A stretch of DNA of 64,000 nt from Actinopolymorpha singaporensis (GTDB lineage Bacteria > Actinomycetota > Actinomycetes > Propionibacteriales > Actinopolymorphaceae), in assembly GCF_900104745.1 (NCBI RefSeq), contig NZ_LT629732.1, positions 1,302,001 through 1,366,000 on the forward strand, in the 5' to 3' direction. The translations under genes and the position numbers were made by a program. The notes below the pieces were generated by a model, which saw nothing but the letters and a program-made list of their open reading frames with translations, searched no databases and was not told the origin of the DNA. Shown piece by piece: positions 17,461-25,833 of the stretch (within the stretch, counting starts at the first letter, position 1; each line of letters opens with the position of its first letter).

Positions 17461-18845
17461 GGGCGGTGACGGCGCTCGCGTTCGGCGCGGCCTCGGTGGT
17501 CACGGCGGTGTTGGTGTGGCGCCGGGTGCCGTCGCTGCGGGCCTGGCCGCCGGCCCTCGGGCTGCTGGTCGCGGTGTTCACGGTCGTGCCCCCGCACCAG
17601 ACCCTCGCGGCCGGGGTCGGCGTCGACGACCTGCTCTTCCTGCTCGGGCTGGCGTTGCTGGTGCCGTACGCCTGGCGGCGCGGCCCGGTGAGCTGGGTGC
17701 CGTTCGGCCGCGGCCTGGTGCTCGGGGCCGGGCTGCTCGTCGCCGGTACGACGGTGTCCTCGTTCGTCAACGCCGACACTCTGCCGGGCACGGTCGAGCT
17801 GCTGTTTCGCGGACCGGGCCGGCTGTTGCTCTACGTCGCGATGGTCCTGGTGGTGCTCGCCCAGTCATCGCCCGACCGCACCCGTTGGGTGGTGGCCCGG
17901 GCGCTCGCCGGTGTGGGCGCGTTCGAGGCGGCGTTCAGCGTCGTGGCGTACTTCCCGGGCCTGCCCGGCGGGTTCGGGCTGGAGCCGGCGGAGGGCAACA
18001 CCAGCCTGGTGGGCGAGATCCCTGGGCGCGTGACCGGGACACTGGCCCTGTCTCCGAACTTCCTCGGCGCCCTGCTGGTGCTGTCCATCCCGGTGGCGCT
18101 CGGGATCGCGCTGGACGCCGCGGACCGGCGCAGCCGGCTGTGGTGGTCGGCCGCGGTCCTGGTGCAGATGGTGGCGCTCGTCCTCACCTACACCCGCAGC
18201 TCGCTCGCGGTCACCGTGCTCGCCGCGGCGGCCCTGGTTGCGCTCCGCGGCCGGCTGCGCTGGCTGGTCGGCGGCGCCGTGCTCCTGGTCGGCGTACTGC
18301 TGCTGGTGCCGCCGGCGTTCGAGCGGCTCGCGCACGACCGGACCGACCGGATGGCGCTCTACACCTCGGGCCTGCGGGTCTTCCTCCACTATCCGCTGGC
18401 CGGGGTCGGGCCGGGCGAACAGGCCGCGTTCACCGCGGCCGATCCCGCCGCCTACCGGACGACGACGTTCGGAGTGGCCGGCAACAACGCCCACAACACG
18501 GTGCTGCTGGCCGGCGCGGAGAACGGCGTCCTGGGCCTGCTCGGTGCGCTGGTCCTGAACGTCGTCCTGGCGGCGGTGGCGGTGGCGGTCATCCGGCGGG
18601 CGCGGAAGCTCTCCGCCGAGGGCCGCCCGGCCGCCGGCGAGCCGCTCGGCATCGGGGTGGCGGTGCTGGCGTTCCTCTTCCAGGGAATGGCCAACAACCT
18701 GTTCACTGTGACGCTCACCGCGAGCGCTCTGGTGATGCTGGTGGCGGGGTGTGCGTTGCCGTGGCTGTCCGCCGCCGATCCTCCCCGGCGGGCGGGCGAG
18801 GAGCGGTCACCGGACCTCGAGGCGAACGCCGACCCGGGCCGCTGA
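17457..18845 (+). CDS. O-antigen ligase/polymerase-like membrane protein (Wzy/WaaL)
   Basis: The 462-residue polytopic protein has 10-12 membrane segments. Its long periplasmic loop near residues 300-360 carries the features of the O-antigen ligase/polymerase family: a YTSGLRVFLHYPLAGVGPGE stretch and NNAHNTVLLAGAENG, the H-N-x-L motif of Wzy/WaaL. It would polymerise or ligate the repeat unit delivered by the flippase. The GTG start overlaps the previous stop (GTGA). The 3' end overlaps the convergent MFS gene by 131 bases. Confidence 0.85.
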   Translation: MRAVTALAFGAASVVTAVLVWRRVPSLRAWPPALGLLVAVFTVVPPHQTLAAGVGVDDLLFLLGLALLVPYAWRRGPVSWVPFGRGLVLGAGLLVAGTTVSSFVNADTLPGTVELLFRGPGRLLLYVAMVLVVLAQSSPDRTRWVVARALAGVGAFEAAFSVVAYFPGLPGGFGLEPAEGNTSLVGEIPGRVTGTLALSPNFLGALLVLSIPVALGIALDAADRRSRLWWSAAVLVQMVALVLTYTRSSLAVTVLAAAALVALRGRLRWLVGGAVLLVGVLLLVPPAFERLAHDRTDRMALYTSGLRVFLHYPLAGVGPGEQAAFTAADPAAYRTTTFGVAGNNAHNTVLLAGAENGVLGLLGALVLNVVLAAVAVAVIRRARKLSAEGRPAAGEPLGIGVAVLAFLFQGMANNLFTVTLTASALVMLVAGCALPWLSAADPPRRAGEERSPDLEANADPGR

Positions 18846-20082
18846 GCCGGTCGAGAATCCTCCGGCCGCGCCAGGCGAGCACGGCGGTGAGGGCCAGCAG
18901 GAGGGTCGCGGCACCGGATCCCGCGAGCACGTGCGCGGGAGCGAGGACGCTGGTGAGCGGGCCGCCGATGGCCGTACCCACCGGTGCCGCGGTGAGCAGG
19001 ACCGCCGACCGCGCAGCCAGCACCGAGGACAGCGCGGCGGGCGGCGTCCGGGACTGCAGCAGGGTGTAGGAAACGGCGGGAAACGGCCCGTAGATCATCC
19101 CGCCGAGGCCGAAGCAGACCAGCTCGACCGCGGTCGGCGGACCGAACCCGAACGGCAGCAGGATCAGGCTCCAGCAGCCGACGACGGCCAGCAGCACCGG
19201 CGCGGGCGAGAGCCGCCGCAACGCGCCGACCGTGAGTCCGCCGGCCACGGCCCCGAGCCCGAACGCCGTCCAGTACGCGCCGAGCAGTTCGGTGTGGCCG
19301 CGGTCCCCACCGGTCACGTGCAGCGGCAGCGCCACCTCGACCGGGCCGAACAGCAAGTTGAACGCCCAGGTCAGCACCAGCAGGCCGAGCAGCGTGGGCC
19401 GGCCGCGCAGGAAGCGCAAGCCCGATGTCGAGCCGCGCGCACCGGTCGGATCGGCCGGCCGGGCCCGGTGCAGGTCGGGGCGTACCTCCCGGTGGACCGA
19501 CCACACCACCAACCCCAGCAGGGCGAACGACAACCCGTCGGCGCCGATCACCCAGCCCGGCCCGGCCACCGCCGCGCCGACACCGGCGACCGCCGGCCCC
19601 GCGATCATCGCCAGTGAACTCGTCGAGCTCGCCAGGGAGTTGCCCGCCAGCCGCTGGTCCGGCGGCAGCAACTCCGCAAGCAGGGTGAACTTCCCCGCCG
19701 AGCCCCAGGCGTGCAGCAGCGAGGAGAGCCCGAGCAGGGCCACCAGCCCCGCCGGCCGGAGGACCCCGAACGCCCAGGCGAGCGCCACGGCCGACAGGCA
19801 TGCCGCCCGCAGGACGGAGTCGGTGAGCAGCAGGGACGCGGCCGGAAGTCGACGCAGCCATCGGCCGAAGACGAGGGCGCCGACGACGCCGGGCAGGGCG
19901 TACGCGGCGACCGACGCGCCGACCAGCATCCCCGCCTGGCCCGGCGCGGCGATCTCGATGGCGAGCAGGGGTACGGCGACGACGCTCATCCCGTCGCCGA
20001 GGTCGCTGACGCCGAACGCACCGAGCAGGCGGCGGAGCCTGGAGTCGGTCAGCAGGGGCCGGTACGTGGAGAGGAAGGGCAC
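18715..20082 (-). CDS. MFS transporter (enterobactin-exporter-like)
   Basis: The 455-residue protein has 12 membrane segments and an MFS motif-A-like loop after segment 2 (GALVFGRWLRRLPAASLLL). The pattern is that of the MFS_3/EntS-type drug or siderophore exporters. The substrate is unknown. It starts with GTG at 20082 with a poor ribosome site. The hydrophilic Pro/Arg-rich C-tail (about 45 residues) is encoded in the part that overlaps the Wzy-like gene on the other strand. The upstream region contains a CAACCGCGGTTG palindrome (20102-20113) that may be its operator. Confidence 0.8.
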   Translation of the reverse strand: MPFLSTYRPLLTDSRLRRLLGAFGVSDLGDGMSVVAVPLLAIEIAAPGQAGMLVGASVAAYALPGVVGALVFGRWLRRLPAASLLLTDSVLRAACLSAVALAWAFGVLRPAGLVALLGLSSLLHAWGSAGKFTLLAELLPPDQRLAGNSLASSTSSLAMIAGPAVAGVGAAVAGPGWVIGADGLSFALLGLVVWSVHREVRPDLHRARPADPTGARGSTSGLRFLRGRPTLLGLLVLTWAFNLLFGPVEVALPLHVTGGDRGHTELLGAYWTAFGLGAVAGGLTVGALRRLSPAPVLLAVVGCWSLILLPFGFGPPTAVELVCFGLGGMIYGPFPAVSYTLLQSRTPPAALSSVLAARSAVLLTAAPVGTAIGGPLTSVLAPAHVLAGSGAATLLLALTAVLAWRGRRILDRLSGPGRRSPRGPVTAPRPPAGEDRRRTATATHTPPPASPERSR

Positions 20083-20154
20083 GGGGCCCAGCTTCGGGCC
20101 TCAACCGCGGTTGGGCTCAAGTGGTCCGGGCCTGCCGGGCCGGTCTGCTGTTCT

Positions 20155-20200
20155 CTCACGAGTTCTAGGCAAATCTAGGGCTGGCGCTAGCAAGAGCTAG
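20155..20200. promoter_or_regulatory. Phased CTAG array, copy 1
   Basis: CTAG tetramers stand at 20165, 20175, 20187 and 20197, preceded by a degenerate CTCA at 20155, giving steps of 10, 10, 12 and 10 bases. The core AGTTCTA-N2-CAAATCTAGGGC is shared with copy 2 at 22005-22050. Turn-by-turn phasing suggests cooperative binding of a regulator to one DNA face. It sits about 70 bases before the MFS start and 200 bases before the GntR start, so its target is uncertain. Confidence 0.6.
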
Positions 20201-20343
20201 ACACGCCGATACGCCTCGATACGGCGCGATCGACCGGCGTCCGTCGCTCCGCCCGAGGCTCCTCCCGGATGCTGCGCCCTCGGTCCGAGTTCCGTGCCTC
20301 GCCCGGCGGGCCCAACCGAGCTGGGACTCCCGCGTCGGCCGAG

Positions 20344-20382
20344 TTGACGAGCCTTTGCGCTTTGTTCTATAACTTCTATAAC
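20344..20382 (+). promoter_or_regulatory. GntR promoter with tandem 9-base operator
   Basis: TTGACG (20344-20349) and TATAAC (20368-20373) are separated by 18 bases, a near-consensus sigma-70-type promoter. The -10 region lies inside a perfect tandem repeat of TTCTATAAC (20365-20373 and 20374-20382). AT-rich repeats of this kind overlapping the promoter are typical of YtrA-type GntR autoregulation. A GGGAG ribosome site and the ATG at 20401 follow. Confidence 0.7.
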
Positions 20383-20400
20383 AGAGCGCCGGGAGATGAC

Positions 20401-20874
20401 ATGATCGTGACCTTGGACCTCGCCAGCGAGATCCCGATCTACCAGCAGATCCGGGACCGGGTGGTCGAGGCCATCGCCGCCGGCGACCTGCGGGAAGGCA
20501 GTCCGCTGCCGTCCACCCGTCAGCTCGCGGTCGACCTGGGCATCAACTTCCACACCGTCAACAAGGCCTACGACCTGCTCCGCCACGAGGGGTTGCTCCG
20601 GCTCAACCGCAAGAGCGGTGCGGTCGTCGTCCGCGACCCCGGGTCCGGCCCGCCGGGGCCCGGTTTCGTCGACGACTGGGAAGCCAGGCTGCGCACCCTG
20701 TTGGCCGAGGCGATCGCCCAGGGGGTCCGCGGGCCGGAGACGCTCGGACACTGCCGATCGGTGCTCACGTCGTTCAAGCCGGACCCCGAAACGAGCCACG
20801 AACCAGGCCGAGAACCAGGCCGCGAACCGAACCACGAACCGAACCACGAACCGAACCACGAGGAGACCGAGTGA
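20401..20874 (+). CDS. GntR-family regulator, YtrA type
   Basis: The 157-residue protein has the winged-helix domain at residues about 10-75 (IPIYQQIRDRVVEAIAAGDL, then LPSTRQLAVDLGINFHTVNK as recognition helix) and only a short C-terminal part, as in the YtrA subfamily. Such regulators repress their own operon with membrane or ABC partners. The ATG at 20401 has GGGAG upstream; the open frame extends further 5' but that part contains the promoter. The C-tail is made of five copies of a 12-base unit encoding EPGR/EPNH repeats. It overlaps the membrane protein gene it probably controls. Confidence 0.85.
   Translation: MIVTLDLASEIPIYQQIRDRVVEAIAAGDLREGSPLPSTRQLAVDLGINFHTVNKAYDLLRHEGLLRLNRKSGAVVVRDPGSGPPGPGFVDDWEARLRTLLAEAIAQGVRGPETLGHCRSVLTSFKPDPETSHEPGREPGREPNHEPNHEPNHEETE
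20800..20859 (+). repeat. 12-base in-frame tandem repeat in the GntR C-tail
   Basis: There are five units of 12 bases: two of the GAACCAGGCCGN form (20800-20823) and three identical GAACCGAACCAC copies (20824-20859). They encode EPGR and EPNH tetrapeptides in the acidic C-tail. Copy number could vary by slippage without breaking the frame. Confidence 0.8.
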
Positions 20875-21980
20875 TGGCCGAGTTGATGTTGGTGAACCTG
20901 TTCGGGCCCGTGCTCGGCCTCGTGGTGTTGTGGCTGCTGCCCACGATGAACCGCCGGACGCTGCCGTTCGGGATCCGGGTTCCGGCCGCGCACGTCGACG
21001 CCCCCGTCATCGCGGAGCAGTTGCGAACGTATCGGCGGTGGATCCTCGGCGCCGGGATCGTCGTCGTGGTGGCCGCTGTCGGGCTGACGTACCTCCTTCC
21101 GGTGCCGGTCGCGCAGGGCATCGCGCTGGTCGCGGTCGTCGCGGTGTGGCTCCCGGCGTTCCTGCGAGCTCGCCGGGAGATCAGCGCGGTGAAGGAACGC
21201 GAGGGCTGGTACGCCGGGCTGCGGCAGGGTGTCGCCGCCGACACCTCCCTGCGCACGGAGCCGGTTCGCTTCCCCTGGCTGTGGGCCGTGCCCGCCGTTC
21301 TCCTGTGCGTGGCCACCGCGGTCCTCGGCGTCCTGCGCTACCCCGACCTGCCGCCGACCCTGGTCACGCACTGGGATCTCGACGGCGCACCCGACCGGAC
21401 CGTGCCCACCACCGTGGCCAGTGCGTTCACGCCGGTGTTCGTCCAGGTGGCGATGACGGCGCTCCTGGTGGGGTTGATGTGGGCGTCGATCCGGTTCCGG
21501 CCCGACCTCGACGCGGCCGCACCGGCCGCCTCGGCCCGGCAGCACCGCGGCTTCGTCGTCACGACCGCCAAGGCCGTTCTCGTACTGTCCGCACTCGTCG
21601 ACGTGTCCATGCTGGCGATCGCCTGGCGCGTGTGGGGCGGCGGTACGCGGCTGCCGGCCGGCCTGGTGGTGCTGCCGATCCTGGCAGGCACCGCGATCGT
21701 GATCGGGTCGGCGATCCGGACGGGTCAGGGCGGCAGCCGGCTTCCGGCGGGCGGCGAGCCCGGCGCGGGGGCGGCGGAGGAGGACACCGGCGTGGTGCAG
21801 CGAGACGACGACAGGTTCTGGCCCGCCGCCAGTTTCTACGTCAACCGCGACGACCCGGCGATCTTTGTGCCCAAGCGCCTCGGCGTCGGCTGGACGGTCA
21901 ACTTCGGCAACCTCAAGGGCGTGGCGCTGTTCGTGGCGATCCTGCTCGCCCCGCTGGTCCTGACCGTCGTACTCCGGTGA
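20874..21980 (+). CDS. DUF1648 / DUF5808 membrane protein (SdpI-related)
   Basis: The 368-residue protein has about eight membrane segments. The DUF1648 signature PTLVTHWDLDGAPDRT lies at about residues 161-176, and a DUF5808 motif (DRFWPAASFYVNRDDPAIFV) at about 311-330. DUF1648 is found in SdpI-type immunity/sensor proteins and usually sits beside a GntR or ArsR regulator, as here. ATG at 20874 is preferred for its spacing to AGGAG; a GTG three bases earlier overlaps the regulator stop as GTGA. It probably acts with the GntR protein in an envelope-sensing or immunity function. Confidence 0.8.
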   Translation: MAELMLVNLFGPVLGLVVLWLLPTMNRRTLPFGIRVPAAHVDAPVIAEQLRTYRRWILGAGIVVVVAAVGLTYLLPVPVAQGIALVAVVAVWLPAFLRARREISAVKEREGWYAGLRQGVAADTSLRTEPVRFPWLWAVPAVLLCVATAVLGVLRYPDLPPTLVTHWDLDGAPDRTVPTTVASAFTPVFVQVAMTALLVGLMWASIRFRPDLDAAAPAASARQHRGFVVTTAKAVLVLSALVDVSMLAIAWRVWGGGTRLPAGLVVLPILAGTAIVIGSAIRTGQGGSRLPAGGEPGAGAAEEDTGVVQRDDDRFWPAASFYVNRDDPAIFVPKRLGVGWTVNFGNLKGVALFVAILLAPLVLTVVLR

Positions 21981-22004
21981 CCGCGACAGGCGCGAGGACA
22001 CGCC

Positions 22005-22050
22005 CTAGCCAGTTCTAACCAAATCTAGGGCCACGGCTAGACGAGCCCAT
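22005..22050. promoter_or_regulatory. Phased CTAG array, copy 2
   Basis: CTAG at 22005, 22025 and 22037 and CTAA at 22015 give steps of 10, 10 and 12, aligning exactly with the array at 20155-20200. The shared core is AGTTCTA-N2-CAAATCTAGGGC. It lies immediately upstream of the -10 box of the ATPase gene, spanning about -57 to -12 relative to the predicted transcript start, the usual place for an activator site or a repressor blocking polymerase. Confidence 0.65.
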
Positions 22051-22055
22051 ACAGT
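22050..22055 (+). promoter_or_regulatory. -10 box of a leaderless promoter for the ATPase gene
   Basis: TACAGT is followed by six bases and then the GTG start at 22062, so the predicted transcript would begin at or next to the start codon. No ribosome site is present between them. Confidence 0.55.
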
Positions 22056-22061
22056 CTGAGC

Positions 22062-23255
22062 GTGGACCCCGTGCGCAACCCCTACGCACCAGGTGCCGGC
22101 CAGCGTCCTCCCGAGCTGGCCGGCCGCGACCGCGAGGTACGCCAGTTCGAGGTGGTGCTCGAACGCGTCGCCGCGGGCCGGCCCGAACGCAGCCTCGTCC
22201 TGTCCGGGCTGCGCGGCGTGGGCAAGACCGTGCTGCTGAACGCCCTCCGCTCGCTCGCCCTGAGCAGGGCGTGGGGCACCGGAAAGGTCGAGGCCCGCCC
22301 CGACAGGTCGATCCGGCTGCCGATCGCGCAGGCGCTGTACGCGGCCAGCCGGGAACTCACCCCGCGCCACCGTGACCCCGAACGCGTGGACGACTTCCTC
22401 GGCGTACTCAAGGCGTTCGCGCTGGAGACGTCGATGAAGGACCGCAAGGGGGTGCGCTGGCGGCCGCCGTACGACGTGCCCGCCACCCGCGGCCGGGCAG
22501 ACTCCGGCGACCTCGAACTCGACCTCACCGAACTCTTCACCGCCGCCGGCGAACTCGCCCGCGACCTCGGCGTGGGCGTCGCGGTCTTCGTCGACGAGAT
22601 GCAGGACATCCAGTCCGCCGAGCTGGCGGCGCTGTGCGGTGCCTGCCACGAGATCAGCCAGCGCGGCGTGGCGTTCGTGGTGGTGGGCGCCGGCCTGCCG
22701 CACCTGCCGACCGCGCTGTCGGCGAGCAAGTCCTACGCCGAACGCCTGTTCCGCTACGTCTCGGTCGACCGGCTGGACCGCGACGCCGCCGACCGGGCGC
22801 TCACCGTTCCCGCGCAGACCGAGGACGTGGAGTTCGAGCCGGCTGCGCTGGACGCGCTGCACGACGTCACCGACGGCTATCCGTACTTCGTCCAGGCGTT
22901 CGGGAAGGCCACCTGGGACGTCGCGCCGCGCAGCCCGATCTGCGCCGACGATGTGAAGGTCGCCGCGCCGGAGGCGGAGGCCGAGCTCGCGGTCGGCTTC
23001 TTCGGTTCGCGGTACGAACGCGCCACCCCGGCCGAGCGGGAGTACATGCGGGCGATGGCCGAGCTCGGTGCCGAACGCGCCGACCGCGCGGTGCCCACCG
23101 CGGACGTCGCGGCGCTGCTCGGCCGCAAGCCGCAGAGCCTGTCGCCGGCGCGGGACGGGCTGATCAAGAAGGGCCTGGTGTACGCCGCGGAGCGTGGCTC
23201 GGTGGCGTTCACCGTCCCGCACTTCGGCGCGTTCCTGCGTTCCCAGCACGCCTGA
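22062..23255 (+). CDS. AAA/ORC-like ATPase
   Basis: The 397-residue protein has Walker A LSGLRGVGKTVLL at about residues 47-59 and Walker B VAVFVDEMQDIQ near 172. A sensor-like stretch VVVGAGLPHLP follows, then a C-terminal winged-helix-like part (DVAALLGRKPQSLSPARDGL). This is the archaeal-ATPase/ORC1-CDC6-like STAND group, often of unknown role in actinobacteria. It is probably leaderless and sits under the second CTAG array. It is monocistronic, since the next gene has its own ribosome site 100 bases later. Confidence 0.8.
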   Translation: MDPVRNPYAPGAGQRPPELAGRDREVRQFEVVLERVAAGRPERSLVLSGLRGVGKTVLLNALRSLALSRAWGTGKVEARPDRSIRLPIAQALYAASRELTPRHRDPERVDDFLGVLKAFALETSMKDRKGVRWRPPYDVPATRGRADSGDLELDLTELFTAAGELARDLGVGVAVFVDEMQDIQSAELAALCGACHEISQRGVAFVVVGAGLPHLPTALSASKSYAERLFRYVSVDRLDRDAADRALTVPAQTEDVEFEPAALDALHDVTDGYPYFVQAFGKATWDVAPRSPICADDVKVAAPEAEAELAVGFFGSRYERATPAEREYMRAMAELGAERADRAVPTADVAALLGRKPQSLSPARDGLIKKGLVYAAERGSVAFTVPHFGAFLRSQHA

Positions 23256-23355
23256 GGCGCGTGGAACGGGCCAGGGTCTGTCGTGCGGACCCTTGGGGGT
23301 GCCGCCCGGCAGACTGGCGGCGCGAACCCAACCCGGCACTCGGAGGTCGTCCGCC

Positions 23356-24390
23356 ATGTTGCAGACAAGCTTCTCCCGCTTCCTCGGTCTGAGATACCCC
23401 ATCGTCGGCGCGCCGATGGCCGGGCCCGGCAGCGGCCGGCTCGCCTCGTTCGTCAGTGGAGCCGGCGGCCTCGGCATGGTCGGAGTTGGCAGCCGCGCGA
23501 CGAGCAAGTGGGTGCGCGGCCAACTCGACGCCGCCTCCTCGATGGGGCAGCAGCGGTGGGGTGTCGGTGTGCAGGTGTGGGCGCTGCCGAACCAGCCCGG
23601 CGTGATGGACGAGATCGAGATCGCCCGGCCGGCGCTGGTTTCGTTGTCCTTCGGCGATCCCAGCCCCTACATCGACCAGGTTCACCGGGCCGGAGCCCTG
23701 GCCGCCTCCCAGGTCAACACGGTCGCCGACGCGCGGAAGGCGGTCGACGCGGGAGTCGACGTGGTGGTGGTCCAGGGCGCCGAGGCCGGCGGCCACCACG
23801 CCGGTCAGGTGGCGACCCTGCCTCTGCTGCAGGGGGTGCTCGAGGCCGTCGAGTACGACGAGGTCTACGTCCTCGCGGGCGGCGGGATCGGAACGGGGCG
23901 TGGGCTGGCGGCGGTGCTCGCCGCGGGTGCGGAAGCGGGCTGGATCGGTACGGCGTTTCTCGCCACCCCCGAGGCGCACAGCCCGCTGCTGGCCAAGATG
24001 GCGGTGCTCTCGGCGAAGGAGACCGACACGATCCACACCAGGGTGTTCGACCTCGTGGGCGGAATCGACTGGCCCGAACGCTATCCGGGCCGTGCCCTGC
24101 GCAACTCCTTCGCTCGCACCTGGCATCCCCGGGAGGCCGAGCTGGCCGAGTGGGCGCAAGGGTCCGACCCGGAGTCCGCCGGCAGGCTGGCCGCTGTCAA
24201 GGATGAGTTGACAAAGGCCACCAAGGCGGAGGACTACGACGTCGCGGTGGTCTACGCCGGGCAGGCGGCCGGACTGGTGCGGGACGAACGCCGAGCCGAC
24301 GAGGTGGTGCGTTCCATCGGTGAGGACGCCGAACGCTGCCTGCGTGCGGCCGCCGAACTCTGCGTCCCCGACGAGTGGTTCCGCGGGTGA
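23356..24390 (+). CDS. Nitronate monooxygenase-like FMN enzyme (2-nitropropane dioxygenase family)
   Basis: The 344-residue TIM-barrel protein shows LGLRYPIVGAPMAGPGSGRLA at the start, the family's VVVQGAEAGGHHAG (substrate/FMN His) at about residues 136-149, and VLAGGGIGTGRGLAAVLAAGA for FMN phosphate binding near 175. These enzymes oxidise nitronates or act as enoyl reductases; the exact substrate is unknown. The ATG at 23356 follows GGAGG. It is not clearly linked to its neighbours. Confidence 0.85.
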   Translation: MLQTSFSRFLGLRYPIVGAPMAGPGSGRLASFVSGAGGLGMVGVGSRATSKWVRGQLDAASSMGQQRWGVGVQVWALPNQPGVMDEIEIARPALVSLSFGDPSPYIDQVHRAGALAASQVNTVADARKAVDAGVDVVVVQGAEAGGHHAGQVATLPLLQGVLEAVEYDEVYVLAGGGIGTGRGLAAVLAAGAEAGWIGTAFLATPEAHSPLLAKMAVLSAKETDTIHTRVFDLVGGIDWPERYPGRALRNSFARTWHPREAELAEWAQGSDPESAGRLAAVKDELTKATKAEDYDVAVVYAGQAAGLVRDERRADEVVRSIGEDAERCLRAAAELCVPDEWFRG

Positions 24391-24499
24391 TTTTCGGATG
24401 AGGGCTTGGCGATCCTCGGCCTGTCGGGGGTGCCGGTCCGGGTAGGCTCGCGGCCGTCCGGCAAGACGGCGGCACGACGAGATGACGAGGCTCCCGTAG

Positions 24500-25432
24500 A
24501 TGCGCTGTGCACGTTGCGGCTACGACAACCCCGACAACCCTCGGACGTGTGCGCGCTGTGGCTTGGCGCTGGCCGATTCGTCCGACCCGGTTGGCGACCC
24601 GGTAGGCGACCCCGGCGGCCGCGACGTGTCCGACCCGGCGGAGGGACGCCCGTCCCCTGTCCAGCCGTCCTGGCGACGACCGGCCGAAGCGCCGGCCGAG
24701 TCGCCGCCGTGGTCGGGGTCCGTCGACGCCGCGCCCTGGCAGACGCCGCCGCGACGAGGGACGCCGCCGAACCGCCCGGCGACCGACTCGCCGGCTTCGA
24801 CGTCGCCCGCGGCCGGCAGCCCGCCGGTGGCGGCGGAGCCGCCGAGAGCGGCGTCCGGGCGGCCGAACACACTCGGCCGGGTGCTCGTCGTCCTGCTCGC
24901 GATCGAGGTCGTGCTCGCGGTGGTCTACGCGGTGTTCTCGCTCGGCCCTCGGCGTGGAGTGTTCGCCGCGCTCGCCGCCGATCCGGCCGGGGTGGACAGT
25001 GCCGAGGCGGCGGCCAGCGACCGCACCAACCTTGCGCTGTTCACCGCGCTCGGACTCTGCACCCTCGTGGCGGTGGTGCTGGGTGCCTGGTGGGCGAGCC
25101 TGGCCGGCCGGGCCAGCCGGTCGCGACCGGTGCGCTGGGGACCGGCCTGGTGGATCGTCACGGTCGCCGCGGCCGTCGTGATCGGCGCGGCGCTGGTCCT
25201 GCACGCCGGCGAGGACACCGGGCGGATCGCCACGGGGTACGTGCTGCTCGGCCTCGGGTGCGTGCTTCTCGCAGGTTCGGCCGGGTGGGCAATGCTGGTC
25301 GTACGCCGGCACGGTGGGCGGCAGGGCGCGGTCGACAGCGACGCTGCCGGGGCGACCGGCCAGGCCGGCTCGGGCGCCGAGCGGAGTCAGGCCGGCCCGG
25401 ACAGCGAAGGTCCCGGCCACCTGGTGCGGTGA
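24500..25432 (+). CDS. Zinc-ribbon membrane protein
   Basis: The 310-residue protein has an N-terminal zinc ribbon (C3-x2-C6 and C17-x2-C20 in MRCARCGYDN and RTCARCGLAL), an acidic Pro/Asp/Gly-rich linker to about residue 130, then four membrane segments (for example VLVVLLAIEVVLAVVYAVFSL) and a short polar tail. The family is not recognised. It ends just before the WXG100 genes on the other strand and may be unrelated to them. The linker contains short DPVGDPVGDPGG repeats. Confidence 0.65.
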   Translation: MRCARCGYDNPDNPRTCARCGLALADSSDPVGDPVGDPGGRDVSDPAEGRPSPVQPSWRRPAEAPAESPPWSGSVDAAPWQTPPRRGTPPNRPATDSPASTSPAAGSPPVAAEPPRAASGRPNTLGRVLVVLLAIEVVLAVVYAVFSLGPRRGVFAALAADPAGVDSAEAAASDRTNLALFTALGLCTLVAVVLGAWWASLAGRASRSRPVRWGPAWWIVTVAAAVVIGAALVLHAGEDTGRIATGYVLLGLGCVLLAGSAGWAMLVVRRHGGRQGAVDSDAAGATGQAGSGAERSQAGPDSEGPGHLVR

Positions 25433-25474
25433 CCGGGACCATCGTCGCTGGCGTACGGCGCCGACACGAGCGGC

Positions 25475-25765
25475 CTACTGAAAGATCGTGGTGTTGCTGC
25501 GCTCGGTCGCGGTGTAGTTTTCGTGGACGTTCTGAACGGCGACGTGCAGCTGGTCGAGGACGCCGTTGAGCTCCCGGATCGCCTTCTCCCACTGGGCCTT
25601 CGCCTCCCAGTAGGCGTTCTTCGCGTCGCCGTCCCAGTCCTGGAGCTTGGCCTCGAGACTCTTCTCCAGGTCGTTGGTCTCGTCCTCGACACCGCGGTAG
25701 GCGAGCCGCAGGTTGGCCTGGAGGTCGAGCAGCGCCTGGCTGTTCCACCTGGTCAAATCACTCAT
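25475..25765 (-). CDS. WXG100 secreted protein (EsxA/EsxB-like)
   Basis: The 96-residue all-helical protein has the turn motif WDG at residues about 44-46 ([17 protein letters not shown]) between two amphipathic helices, and the type VII signal Y-x3-E (YTATE) near the C-terminus. The usual length is about 100. It is probably the partner of the WXG100 protein encoded 68 bases upstream and would be exported as a heterodimer by the EccB-E machinery next door. GGAAGG lies nine bases before the ATG. Confidence 0.9.
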   Translation of the reverse strand: MSDLTRWNSQALLDLQANLRLAYRGVEDETNDLEKSLEAKLQDWDGDAKNAYWEAKAQWEKAIRELNGVLDQLHVAVQNVHENYTATERSNTTIFQ

Positions 25766-25833
25766 GAACGTGAACCTTCCGTGCAGGTAGGGCGTGCTGA
25801 ACTTGGTCGGACATGCATCAGGTCAGGCCGCGA

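Larger units (their letters stand above)
20083..20400. other. 318-base divergent intergenic region with several regulatory sites
   Basis: No gene is seen. From left to right it holds an imperfect 18-base palindrome around CAACCGCGGTTG (20102-20113) in front of the MFS gene, a phased CTAG array (20155-20200), two CGATACG copies (20208-20225), and the consensus-like promoter with tandem operator of the GntR gene (20344-20382). The density of sites suggests that more than one regulator reads this region. Confidence 0.6.
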
